This document shows, in pieces, positions 1 to 6,538 of a stretch of DNA of 8,738 bases. Position numbers and translations under genes: made by a program. Each line of letters starts with the position of its first letter. Position 1 is the stretch's first letter. Source of the DNA: Holophagaceae bacterium (GTDB lineage Bacteria; Acidobacteriota; Holophagae; Holophagales; Holophagaceae); NCBI GenBank assembly GCA_003158505.1, contig PMJK01000117.1, positions 1 to 8,738 of the forward strand. The letters are read 5' to 3'. The notes under the pieces were generated by a model. The model was not told the DNA's origin. It saw only the letters and a list, made by a program, of their open reading frames with translations, and did no database searches.

Positions 1-1070
1 CCCGTAAGACCAGTCAGGCCTTGAGGCCCGGTCAAGCCCATGGGCCCCTGAAGCCCGGTGGCTCCCGTCAGCCCCTGCGGTCCGGTCACACCGATGGGAC
101 CCTGAGACCCGGTTAAACCGATGGGGCCCTGCGGTCCAGTGGCTCCCGTGACTCCCGTGACTCCCGTTGAACCCATGGGCCCCACCATGGACACCCCAAG
201 CAGTCCCACCCAATTCGCGCCCACCTTGGGCCCATAGAGCAGCTCGTTGGTCGTGTCGAGGTAGAAGTCCCCGACCGTCCCAGCAGCACCGCTAAAGACG
301 GGGCTTCCCGCGCCATTGAGGATGGTCTTGCCGTTCAGGCCGTTGGTTCCCTGAAGTCCCTGCAGTCCCGTCGCACCGGTATTGCCAGTAAGACCTGGCA
401 AGCCTTGGAGCCCAGGCAAGCCTTGGGACCCGGTCAGACCCATGGGCCCCTGTGGCCCGGTGGCGCCGGTTGCTCCAATAGGGCCCTGGGGACCCGTTGG
501 CCCCTGCAAGCCCGCCACAGAGGATGGAATCCACTTGCTTCCGTTGAACACCAGGGACTGGCCTGATGTGGGTAGCGAGGTGGTCAGGTCCAAGGGAATG
601 CCCTGGAGATTCATCACGAGGGTTTGATTTTGGGTACCCCCGATGTCGCCTTGGAACGCGCCAATCAGTTCCCAGGCGCTGCGGGCCTGGAAGGCCGGAA
701 TGATGTCCACATCCGGCGTCATGGTCACTCCAGTGACCGTGATCCGCAGGCGCAGGTTGGCGCGGCTGAAGGCGACCGCAGTGATGGAGGGCATGCCCGT
801 GGAACCAAGCACGACGCCATAGAGTCCGGCATCGACGTTGAGGGTCTGGTTGCCGGAATTCCAAAGCTCCAGGCCAGAGGGATCGAGGATCGAGAATGTG
901 AAGACCCTCATGCCCGTGACTGGAACGGTTCCCTCGACCAGCCGCCCCTGGTAGGCCACCTGGGGCACTGGAGTAGGATCCACCACCTGCTGGGCACAGG
1001 AGGGCCTCGCGGCCACAGTCATGAGGCTGATGATCAGTGCCGAGGTCGGGAAGAGGATGGGGTTTCGCAT
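1..1070 (-). CDS. secreted collagen-like (Gly-X-Y repeat) protein, C-terminus outside window
   Basis: The frame is open for 356 codons and runs off the left edge. The ATG at 1070 is preceded by an AAGGCG-type ribosome site six bases away. Residues 1-26 look like a Sec signal peptide with a plausible cut after SCA. Residues 35-135 form a beta-rich head with the pattern VAYQGRLVEG...LWNSGNQTLNVDAGLYGVVLG, seen at the N-terminus of many secreted bacterial repeat proteins. Residues 187-249 hold 21 uninterrupted Gly-X-Y triplets (GPT, GPQ, GAT, GLP types). A linker at 250-296 carries GDFYLDTTNELLYGP, a common spacer of bacterial collagen-like proteins. A second block of 20 triplets starts at 297 and continues past the edge. 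Inferred role: a trimeric collagen-like stalk at the cell surface. It lies 57 bases downstream of a lipoprotein gene and is probably co-transcribed with it. The missing C-terminus could be an adhesin or fibre tip. Confidence 0.9.
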   Translation of the reverse strand, partial: MRNPILFPTSALIISLMTVAARPSCAQQVVDPTPVPQVAYQGRLVEGTVPVTGMRVFTFSILDPSGLELWNSGNQTLNVDAGLYGVVLGSTGMPSITAVAFSRANLRLRITVTGVTMTPDVDIIPAFQARSAWELIGAFQGDIGGTQNQTLVMNLQGIPLDLTTSLPTSGQSLVFNGSKWIPSSVAGLQGPTGPQGPIGATGATGPQGPMGLTGSQGLPGLQGLPGLTGNTGATGLQGLQGTNGLNGKTILNGAGSPVFSGAAGTVGDFYLDTTNELLYGPKVGANWVGLLGVSMVGPMGSTGVTGVTGATGPQGPIGLTGSQGPIGVTGPQGLTGATGLQGPMGLTGPQGLTGLT

Positions 1071-1127
1071 GGGGAATCGCCTTGAAGTTAGCCAGTGGGG
1101 AAACAAGCAGTCAGGGAAGGGGCGGCA

Positions 1128-1817
1128 TCAACGGGCGGGGGGAAGGTAAAAGCCATGGCGGACCTGGACCGTCCCTGTCACATCAGCCGCCATCCGGGCG
1201 GGCACAGGCTCTCCCGCAACCACGTCGTTCTTGATGGACCCATCGGCCGAGGCCTGGAGCTGGCCGAAGGCCTGCACCACACCCAGATTCAGCTGGCTCT
1301 GGGCCAACGCTGGTCCGGTGGTGAAGGTCCAGATGTAGTTGCTCGGCGCTGGCAGGGACGCCTGATTGCCGGACAAGGCATTGCCGGATGTGTCCGTGAC
1401 GGTATCGACGATGGTGGCGGCAAAGGTCGTTCCGCCAGCAAGGCTGAAGGTCGGCGTGAACGTCGCAGTTCGCGAAGTGTAGGTCACGGTTCCCGCGATG
1501 GCCGCCGCGCCCGGCCCTGTCACTGTGAAGCTGACCGAGTTGATGGTCGCCGAGGCCATATCCTTGGTGAACGTGGCGGCGATGACCGTACCGGTCGATA
1601 CGCCCGTGATGGCAGGAACAGCCGTTGCCGGCACGGTGACTGTCACTTGGGGACGGGTGATGACCAACGGAGTAACGTCCCCGTTCCAGCCCAGGATTGG
1701 ATCCCGGCTTCCAGTGCATCCCACCCCAAAGGCGATCCCAAGAAGGACTATGACCCGCATTAACTGCATGGCCATGCCAGCCGGATGTCGAAAACCGACG
1801 CATAGAAAAAATTCCAT
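1128..1817 (-). CDS. putative lipoprotein with bacterial Ig-like (Big_5/SbsA-like) domain
   Basis: Encodes 229 residues from ATG 1817, which has AAAGG seven bases upstream. Internal ATGs at 1775, 1769 and 1760 lack a good ribosome site but would give a more usual signal length. Residues 20-34 form a hydrophobic segment ending in FGVGC, a permissive lipobox with Cys34 as the lipidated residue. Residues about 62-168 resemble the Big_5/SbsA Ig-like fold: AITGVSTGTVIAATFTKDM near the start, then TATFTPTFSLAGGTTFAATI, DTSGNALSGN and a closing YIWTFTTG. The C-terminal 50 residues (AGEPVPA...VQVRHGFYLPP) look like a small beta module of secreted proteins; I cannot name its family. The next gene on the strand is the collagen-like protein, so both may build one surface structure. 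Function is unknown, and it may be purely structural or adhesive. Confidence 0.8.
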   Translation of the reverse strand: MEFFLCVGFRHPAGMAMQLMRVIVLLGIAFGVGCTGSRDPILGWNGDVTPLVITRPQVTVTVPATAVPAITGVSTGTVIAATFTKDMASATINSVSFTVTGPGAAAIAGTVTYTSRTATFTPTFSLAGGTTFAATIVDTVTDTSGNALSGNQASLPAPSNYIWTFTTGPALAQSQLNLGVVQAFGQLQASADGSIKNDVVAGEPVPARMAADVTGTVQVRHGFYLPPAR

Positions 1818-2410
1818 GTGAGTACCTTTTCCCTACGGGTCCCGCTGCCGTTTATCGAGCGATCCGGAATACCTAAATCCAGGTCCCCAATCTGTGCGTC
1901 GAATACGCAAATACTCGGCCATTTTGCTTATGTCTTATTTCCTTGATTTGCCGACATTTCCGAAAATAGCCCTATAGCCCATTCAATCAAAATGAGGTAT
2001 CAACTCATCCAATTTGAAGGAATCTTCCCCAAATTCCCCTGCGCGTCGCATCCCTTCAGGCCCTTTGGGGGGGCAGACCCGAGGCTACCTCACCGGAGTT
2101 CAGGCTTCATGCATCGGTAATGAAAGGACATGAAGGTCGCCCAACCATGGTCCGTTCATTAAATGAGGGACCCATACAATTCCGCCGTGCTCGGTCAGGC
2201 AGGATGGGCCATGTCCCACACCTATCTATGAACAGGGAAAGCGCGGGCCTGCAGGCTCCTGCTTTACGTTCAAATGAATTACCTTCTAAATCATTTTGAT
2301 CGCCCAAATCAGTGAAAATTAGCTTCAAATATAATTAAATAATACAAACAAACATATTTATATAATGGTACATGAATTGCTCATAAATTTACTCTTGAAG
2401 GAGGCAAACC
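1818..2410. other. 593-base intergenic region between divergent genes
   Basis: No convincing gene is seen. A 73-codon frame at 2107-2328 on the minus strand has no recognisable protein character and no good ribosome site. The right end (about 2265-2400) is strikingly AT-rich compared with the coding DNA and holds the promoter of the plus-strand gene. A GC-rich island at 2040-2110 contains GAGGCTACCTC, which can fold into a short hairpin on either strand. A five-pair inverted repeat (TGCGT, CGAAT loop, ACGCA) lies at 1895-1909, and a 10-base palindrome GCCTGCAGGC at 2247-2256. On the minus strand a weak promoter-like pair, TTGATT (1985-1990) and TATTTT (1963-1968) 16 bases apart, could serve the lipoprotein gene. 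None of these sites is certain. Confidence 0.6.
2361..2404 (+). promoter_or_regulatory. putative -10 element and strong Shine-Dalgarno of the gene at 2411
   Basis: A perfect TATAAT lies at 2361-2366 in AT-rich DNA. No clear -35 hexamer stands 16-18 bases upstream, so the promoter call is tentative. The ribosome site AAGGAGG at 2398-2404 is six bases from ATG 2411 and fixes the start. Confidence 0.45.
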
Positions 2411-2872
2411 ATGAAATCAAGAACTTCCATCGTTCGTCCCTTGGCCTATCTGGCCGTTGTCCCAGCAATCGCTGCTTTGGTGGGCATGCAGCTAGGGTGT
2501 GAAAAACTGATGTTCTGGCGCTCAAAACCTCAGGAGATGCATTCGGCCGCAGGTATTCCCGCAGGCGAAGGAACGGTCAGGGTGTCCACAGCAGACAATG
2601 GCAATACGAAGGTCGCTCTCCGAGTCAAGCACCTGGCTCCACCGTCGAAGATTGCTCCGGATAGCACGGTCTACATCGTCTGGATCCAACCCCAAGGTGG
2701 TGACAAGCAAAATGTCGGCGCGCTGGTTCTGAATAAGGATCTTGAAGGAAGTCTTGACACTCTGACGCCCCATCACCGATTCCTGATTTCAGTCACTCCG
2801 GAACCCAACAGCCAGGCTGCCCAACCCTCCCACGAGCCGGTCTTCAGCTACTCCGTGGAAAGCAATAAATGA
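2411..2872 (+). CDS. small membrane-anchored or lipoprotein-like protein with weak RskA-like beta domain
   Basis: Encodes 153 residues from an ATG with a near-perfect Shine-Dalgarno (AAGGAGG, six-base spacing). Residues 1-30 are a signal: Lys/Arg-rich start, hydrophobic 11-28, then MQLGC. This is lipobox-like, but Gln at -3 is unusual, so lipidation at Cys30 is uncertain and a membrane anchor is possible. Residues 52-150 look like one extracytoplasmic beta domain. Its stretch VYIVWIQPQGG, then NVGALVL, a GSLDTLTP turn, FLISVTPEP and a final FSYSVE recalls the extracytoplasmic part of anti-sigma-K (RskA-type) factors, in which a YxVW-type strand and a VTxEP motif occur. No cytoplasmic anti-sigma domain and no neighbouring sigma factor are present, so I do not call it an anti-sigma factor. 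It stands alone between a long AT-rich upstream region and a convergent terminator. Function unknown. Confidence 0.82.
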   Translation: MKSRTSIVRPLAYLAVVPAIAALVGMQLGCEKLMFWRSKPQEMHSAAGIPAGEGTVRVSTADNGNTKVALRVKHLAPPSKIAPDSTVYIVWIQPQGGDKQNVGALVLNKDLEGSLDTLTPHHRFLISVTPEPNSQAAQPSHEPVFSYSVESNK

Positions 2873-2877
2873 GAAAG

Positions 2878-2904
2878 CGTGCCTGCGGTTCCCCCGCAAG
2901 CACG
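2878..2904. terminator. hairpin between convergent genes
   Basis: CGTGC.TGCGG (2878-2888) pairs with CCGCA.GCACG (2894-2904) around a five-base loop, with one C/A mismatch at 2883/2899. On the minus strand the hairpin is followed by CTTTCTCATTTATT, a moderately T-rich tail suited to ending the five-gene minus-strand unit. On the plus strand there is no T-run, so termination there is weaker or structure-based. Confidence 0.6.
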
Positions 2905-2922
2905 ACAGTGAGAGTCCGAAAA

Positions 2923-3918
2923 TCACATACTGCGCGACAGCAGTACCTCGGGGATTTCCGCGAGCAGCTTGCCTGTGGCCGCATCGCCCGATAGGCTCGC
3001 CAGCTTGGCCCCGGCGTTCCTGGAAGCGATCGACGCCAGGTCCCGGGTTTCCGCCAGCGCGTCGTGCTTGTCGATGAGGGTGCGGAGCTTGACCTCTTCG
3101 GCTTCGGGAATGGGAACTTCTTCGCCCCGATCCCAGATGGTGCGGATGAGCGACCGTACCTCGTCCGGGGCCCGCTCCAGCAGAGTGAGCATGGGCAGTG
3201 TGAGCTTGCCTTCCCGCAGATCGCTGAAGGCGGGCTTCCCCAGTTGCTCACTGGTGGCTGTGTAGTCCAGCAGGTCATCCACCAATTGGAAGGCCCGGCC
3301 GACCTCAAGGCCGTACTGCCTCATGGCGCCACATTCATCCTGACTCCGCCCGGTGAGGACGGCGCCGGTCTCGGTGCACCCGCTGAACAGGAGGGCCGTC
3401 TTCCGCTCCTGGATGTCGAAGTAGTCCTTGCGGCTGGTGTCGAGCTTGAAGAGCACATCGTTCTGGATGAGCTCGCCCTCGATCATGCGGGTGGTCACCT
3501 CCGCGAAGATCTCCATCATCCGCCAGCTGCGCCCGGCGATGGCCTCGTTCATGGCTACCAGGTAGAGCAGATCGCCAAATAGCACGGTCAGCGTGTTGCC
3601 CCAGAGGCGATTCAGAGTGGGCATGCCGCGCCGGAGCTGGGCGTGATCGATGACGTCGTCATGCACCAGGGTGGCGGTGTGGATCAGCTCGAACACGGCG
3701 CCGAACCGCACATCCTCATCGTTCGGGACGCCGCAGAAGCGGGAGGACAACATCACCAAGGCTGGTCGCAGGCGCTTGCCCTGCCCTCCCCGCACATGGT
3801 CCGCCAGTTTCTGGACCACCTCCACGTCGCTCTGCAGAATGCGCTGGAGTTCCGCCTCAACGCCAGCCAGTTTCGGGGCGATGGGGAGGAAGTAGCGGGA
3901 GAGATCCAGGCGGGACAA
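2923..3918 (-). CDS. trans-polyprenyl diphosphate synthase (long-chain, IspB/HepT type)
   Basis: Encodes 331 residues, the usual length for the family. It condenses isopentenyl diphosphate onto an allylic primer to build the C35-C50 chain of a quinone tail or similar carrier. GKRLRP (47-52) binds diphosphate. The first Asp-rich motif is DDVID (87-91). The second is DDLLD (214-218), followed by the typical QLGKPAFSDLREGKLTLP region. Ala82, five residues before the first Asp motif, is small, as in enzymes that make long chains. The start is TTG at 3918, inferred from homology and from the coupling to yajQ, whose stop lies only five bases upstream. GGGG before the TTG overlaps the end of yajQ as a ribosome site. 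Exact chain length cannot be read from sequence, so no single gene name is given. It is the last gene of the minus-strand unit, before the hairpin at 2878-2904. Confidence 0.93.
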   Translation of the reverse strand: MSRLDLSRYFLPIAPKLAGVEAELQRILQSDVEVVQKLADHVRGGQGKRLRPALVMLSSRFCGVPNDEDVRFGAVFELIHTATLVHDDVIDHAQLRRGMPTLNRLWGNTLTVLFGDLLYLVAMNEAIAGRSWRMMEIFAEVTTRMIEGELIQNDVLFKLDTSRKDYFDIQERKTALLFSGCTETGAVLTGRSQDECGAMRQYGLEVGRAFQLVDDLLDYTATSEQLGKPAFSDLREGKLTLPMLTLLERAPDEVRSLIRTIWDRGEEVPIPEAEEVKLRTLIDKHDALAETRDLASIASRNAGAKLASLSGDAATGKLLAEIPEVLLSRSM

Positions 3919-3923
3919 GTCGC

Positions 3924-4421
3924 TCAGCCCCGGTAGTTCGTGAACTGCAGATCCAACCCCTGGTCATCCTTCTTGAAGAGGGCGATGACCTCCTGCAGGT
4001 CGTCGCGACTCTTGCCGCTCACCCGGAGCTGGTCGCCCTGGATGCTGGCCTGGACCTTGATCTTGGCGTCTTTCACCGCCTTGATGAGACCCTTGGCCTT
4101 CTCCACGGGAATGCCCTGCTGGATGGTGACCTCCTGCCGCACGCTACCCTTGGACGCGGGTTCGATCTTCCCATAGACCATGCTCCGGATGCTGACCCCC
4201 CGCTTGTGCAGCTTGGACTGCAGCACTTCGATGACGGCCTTGAGCTTCGTCTCGTCGTCGGCGCTGAGCACCAGCACCTTGTCGTCCTTCAGCTCGATCT
4301 TGGCGGTTGAACCCTTGAAGTCGAAGCGCTGACCGATCTCCTTCATGGCCTGGGAAAGGGCATTCTTCACCTCATCCAGGTCCACCTTGCACACGACATC
4401 GAAGGAACATTCACTGGCCAT
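3924..4421 (-). CDS. yajQ: YajQ family nucleotide-binding protein (UPF0234)
   Basis: Encodes 165 residues, against about 163 for E. coli YajQ, and matches the family along its full length: the SECSFDVVCKVDLDEVKNAL opening, RFDFKGSTAKIEL, HKRGVSIRSM, the VRQEVTIQQGIP strand and the C-terminal DLQFTNYRG. It is a cytoplasmic two-domain ferredoxin-like fold. Some homologues (Xanthomonas, Pseudomonas) bind cyclic di-GMP and act on transcription factors, and E. coli YajQ binds nucleotides or RNA. Which activity applies here cannot be told. ATG 4421 has GAGGAG seven bases upstream. It lies 54 bases after the beta-barrel gene and 5 bases before the prenyl synthase, consistent with one transcript. Confidence 0.95.
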   Translation of the reverse strand: MASECSFDVVCKVDLDEVKNALSQAMKEIGQRFDFKGSTAKIELKDDKVLVLSADDETKLKAVIEVLQSKLHKRGVSIRSMVYGKIEPASKGSVRQEVTIQQGIPVEKAKGLIKAVKDAKIKVQASIQGDQLRVSGKSRDDLQEVIALFKKDDQGLDLQFTNYRG

Positions 4422-4475
4422 GGGGCGCTCCTCATTGGGTCCAACCTTCAGACTACAGCCTGGACTCGCATGGGC

Positions 4476-5549
4476 TCAAGGCTTGGCTCCGCCCCCGAGG
4501 TTCCGGAAGAACGCCACTGTGCTGAGGCGAAAACCCACCAGCATCACGGCTTCGTCCTTCCCGAGGCGGCCCTTGTTGACCGAACCCTCCATGTAGAAAT
4601 CCCCGCTGGCACCCTCAGATCCAAACTGAGTGAGCACGACCCGGCCTCGCAGGTAGAGCCGGTCCTGGGAGCGGAAGAGTGGATCCCGGAGGTAGGAGCA
4701 CTCGGCGAAGGAGCCTTTCAGTGCGCCCTCTTCCTGCCTCGTGGTGAGGCCCAATTTGAACTGGTTGCGGAACTGGTCCCGGGAGGTGCTGGTCAGATCC
4801 GCCTGAATCACGGGCTGGCTGTACCCCACCGCACCCGCCGTGCCCAATACACCCCAGCTTACGCGCTCGGTGAGTGTCTTCATCCACCAGAGGCCCACCT
4901 CGCCGTGGAACTGGCCGCTGCTGGTGATCACGTTGAGCGTATCCGAGGTCTCCAGGCTGGAGGATTGAAATGCAAGGGTGCTGAACACCTCCCACCAGGT
5001 GTCCTGAGCCGGGTGGCGGAAGGTCTGGCGGATGTCCAGGGCCACGAAGGGCCGGGATCTGGAGAAGAAGGATCCGTTCGGGTCCTGTTCGCTGAAGAGG
5101 CTGGAGAACTGGAAGCCGCCGTAGAGATCCACCTTGAGTTCGTCCGCGTCGAGTTTCAGGGGATCCTCGGCCCAACGGGTCCGGGCAATGACCTTGTCCA
5201 TCTCCCGGAAGGTCGCCAGCAGGTTGGCCTGGCTGTCCACCAGGGCCTGGCCCTGGGGGAGGGTCGGGGAATGCTCGCGCTCCAGCGTGTTCCTCAAGGA
5301 CTGGGCCTCCCGCAAGCCACGCTCCACTTCGAGAATGCGATGCTGAAGTTCCCACTGCTTGGTACGTAAGGCCTTGAAGAAGGCCTTACGGTCTGCTGAA
5401 GCAAGGACACGGATGGCCTCGTTCAGCTCGGCTTCGAACCGGGAATTGGGGACTCCCGCGATCTGACAAGGTGGAACGGTCGGAGCAGGTGCCTGAGCCA
5501 CCATGGCGGGGGTACCAAGCAGGAACGGAACCAGGAAGGAGCGAAGCAC
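4476..5549 (-). CDS. unknown secreted protein, predicted helical N-terminus plus outer-membrane beta-barrel
   Basis: I choose GTG 5549 as start. It lies one base after the Nudix stop, has GGAGG six bases upstream, and yields a clean signal peptide (LRSFLVPFLLGTPAMVAQA, probable cut after residue 20). The frame stays open upstream to 5918, but that part only shadows the Nudix gene. The mature protein has a charged helical, coiled-coil-like segment at about 36-125 (RILEVERGLREAQSLRNTLE). From about 138 on come alternating amphipathic strands rich in aromatic residues (DLYGGFQFSSLF, PFVALDIRQTF, VGLWWMKTL, RLYLRGRVVLTQF, AVMLVGFRLSTVAFF). This pattern suits an outer-membrane beta-barrel. The last strand ends in F but is followed by nine further residues, so it lacks a terminal aromatic signature. 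Total 357 residues. I do not recognise the family. A TolC-like efflux role is conceivable from the helices but not supported. Confidence 0.8.
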   Translation of the reverse strand: MLRSFLVPFLLGTPAMVAQAPAPTVPPCQIAGVPNSRFEAELNEAIRVLASADRKAFFKALRTKQWELQHRILEVERGLREAQSLRNTLEREHSPTLPQGQALVDSQANLLATFREMDKVIARTRWAEDPLKLDADELKVDLYGGFQFSSLFSEQDPNGSFFSRSRPFVALDIRQTFRHPAQDTWWEVFSTLAFQSSSLETSDTLNVITSSGQFHGEVGLWWMKTLTERVSWGVLGTAGAVGYSQPVIQADLTSTSRDQFRNQFKLGLTTRQEEGALKGSFAECSYLRDPLFRSQDRLYLRGRVVLTQFGSEGASGDFYMEGSVNKGRLGKDEAVMLVGFRLSTVAFFRNLGGGAKP

Positions 5550-5550
5550 C

Positions 5551-6156
5551 TCAGGCCTCCAATCGACGAAGCAGCTCAGGCCAGCCTTCCCATAGGCTGA
5601 GGAGTTGGAAGGCAGAGAGTACCAGGGCGTGGTGGATTTCCCCGCTTCGCATGCAGGCCTGCCATTCGGGCCAGGAGAAAGCCCAGACCTGTAGTTCCTC
5701 CGCCGGATCCAGCTCCAGGGCCCCGTCGGGATCACAGTCCAGGGCCAGAAAGGTATGGCAGCGGTTGTTCTGGGTGGCGGGATTGGGGGTGCAGGAACCC
5801 AGGGCCACCCATTGCTTCGACACGAATCCCGTTTCCTCCCGCAGTTCGCGCCGGGCCGCCTCAGCTGGATGCTCTCCCGGATCGCATCCGCCCCCCGGGA
5901 TCTCCAGGGTGGGGGCATCGATGCCGTGGCGGAACTGCTCCACCACTAGCAGTTCGCCAGTCCGCGTGAAGGCCACCACATTCACCCAGTCCGGTCCCTG
6001 CAAACGGTAGAACGCATGCTCCCTGCCGGTGTGGGGGCTGCGCCGCTGGGCCACGATCTGTTGGAACAGTCGCGAATCCTGTCGGATGCACTCGGATTCC
6101 TGCGCCCATGGGGTCGCGGGATCAAAGCCATCCGGGTGACGGTGCAGCAATTTCAT
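5551..6156 (-). CDS. Nudix hydrolase, ADP-ribose pyrophosphatase-like
   Basis: Encodes 201 residues. The Nudix box lies at 89-111 and fits G-x5-E-x7-RE-L-x-EE-x-G-F exactly: Gly89, Glu95, Arg103-Glu104, Glu107-Glu108, Gly110. EIPGGG precedes it, as in ADP-ribose and nucleotide-sugar pyrophosphatases. Pro126 stands 15 residues after the box, the position that marks the ADP-ribose subgroup. The expected reaction is hydrolysis of ADP-ribose, or a similar NDP-sugar, to AMP and the sugar phosphate with Mg2+, in the cytoplasm. The ATG at 6156 overlaps the rhodanese stop by four bases (ATGA), with GAGG five bases upstream. Its own stop is followed by a single base before the next GTG, so translation is coupled at both ends. 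Substrate is inferred from motifs only. Confidence 0.92.
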   Translation of the reverse strand: MKLLHRHPDGFDPATPWAQESECIRQDSRLFQQIVAQRRSPHTGREHAFYRLQGPDWVNVVAFTRTGELLVVEQFRHGIDAPTLEIPGGGCDPGEHPAEAARRELREETGFVSKQWVALGSCTPNPATQNNRCHTFLALDCDPDGALELDPAEELQVWAFSWPEWQACMRSGEIHHALVLSAFQLLSLWEGWPELLRRLEA

Positions 6157-6473
6157 CGATACCTCGGCACGGAGGGATCCAGCTGGCTATAGGCCTCAAT
6201 GCCCCCGGATAGGTGGGCAAGGTCATTGAATCCGAGGCTCCGAAGGAACCGCAATGCCTGGAGGCTGCGCATTCCATGATGACAGTAGACCGCCACGGGG
6301 CGGGCTGGATCCAGTTCCTTTGCGCGCTCCGCCAATTCTCCCAGAGGGATCAGGAGTGCCCCGGGGATGCGGGCCAGGTCGTATTCCCAGGGTTCCCGGA
6401 CATCGAGAATCTGCACGGCTGTGGGATCGAGGGATTGGAAGGCCTGGGCATCGAGGTGGGGTGAGTCAAACAC
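6153..6473 (-). CDS. single-domain rhodanese-like protein
   Basis: A single rhodanese domain of about 106 residues. The loop CHHGMRS has the active-site Cys (Cys72 if counted from ATG 6497, Cys64 from the start chosen here). ILDVREPWEYDLARIPGAL precedes it and LSGGIEAYSQLDPSVPRY follows, both standard. Such proteins carry a cysteine persulfide and move sulfane sulfur; the acceptor is unknown. A longer frame begins at ATG 6497, but AAGGAGG (6483-6489) lies inside it, nine bases before GTG 6473. I therefore favour GTG 6473; GTG 6479 is too close to the ribosome site. The ATG has only GAAGTAGG immediately next to it. This is the first gene of the five-gene minus-strand unit and is divergent from the lipoprotein gene at 6539. 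Confidence 0.88.
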   Translation of the reverse strand: MFDSPHLDAQAFQSLDPTAVQILDVREPWEYDLARIPGALLIPLGELAERAKELDPARPVAVYCHHGMRSLQALRFLRSLGFNDLAHLSGGIEAYSQLDPSVPRYR

Positions 6474-6502
6474 GGGCACAGTCCTCCTTGGAACCATCCT
6501 AC

Positions 6503-6531
6503 TTCAAGCTCAGCTCTGCCTCTGCTATGGT
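6503..6531 (+). promoter_or_regulatory. putative extended -10 promoter of the lipoprotein gene at 6539
   Basis: TGCTATGGT at 6523-6531 resembles an extended -10 (TGn plus TATGGT at 6526-6531). TTCAAG at 6503-6508 is a poor -35 with a 17-base spacer. Transcription would start close to 6538, at the ATG itself, so the message could be leaderless. This is a pattern match only. Confidence 0.35.
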
Positions 6532-6538
6532 TCGTGCC

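Noticed and set aside
1..510. Short repeated units resembling a CRISPR or tandem DNA repeat
   Set aside because: The repetition follows Gly-X-Y codons with varying sequence; there are no constant repeats separated by unique spacers.
292..864. 190-codon minus-strand frame over the collagen-like gene
   Set aside because: It is another frame of the collagen-like gene. The true frame has a signal peptide and uninterrupted Gly-X-Y repeats.
2030..2110. Possible cyclic di-GMP (GEMM) riboswitch on the minus strand
   Set aside because: The stretch TCCGGTGAGGTAGCCTCGGG resembles the 3' part of GEMM RNAs, but the invariant GACGCAAAGCC segment and the GAAA tetraloop are absent from the surrounding sequence.
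2107..2328. 73-codon minus-strand frame in the intergenic region
   Set aside because: No ribosome site, no recognisable protein features, and it lies within non-coding-like DNA.
4470..5369. Long open frame of 299 codons on the plus strand
   Set aside because: It is antisense to the beta-barrel gene, has a composition-driven sequence without recognisable motifs, and no ribosome site supports it.
5550..5918. Upstream extension of the beta-barrel gene to an ATG at 5918
   Set aside because: This part overlaps the Nudix gene in another frame, would bury the signal peptide, and is not needed given GTG 5549 with GGAGG.
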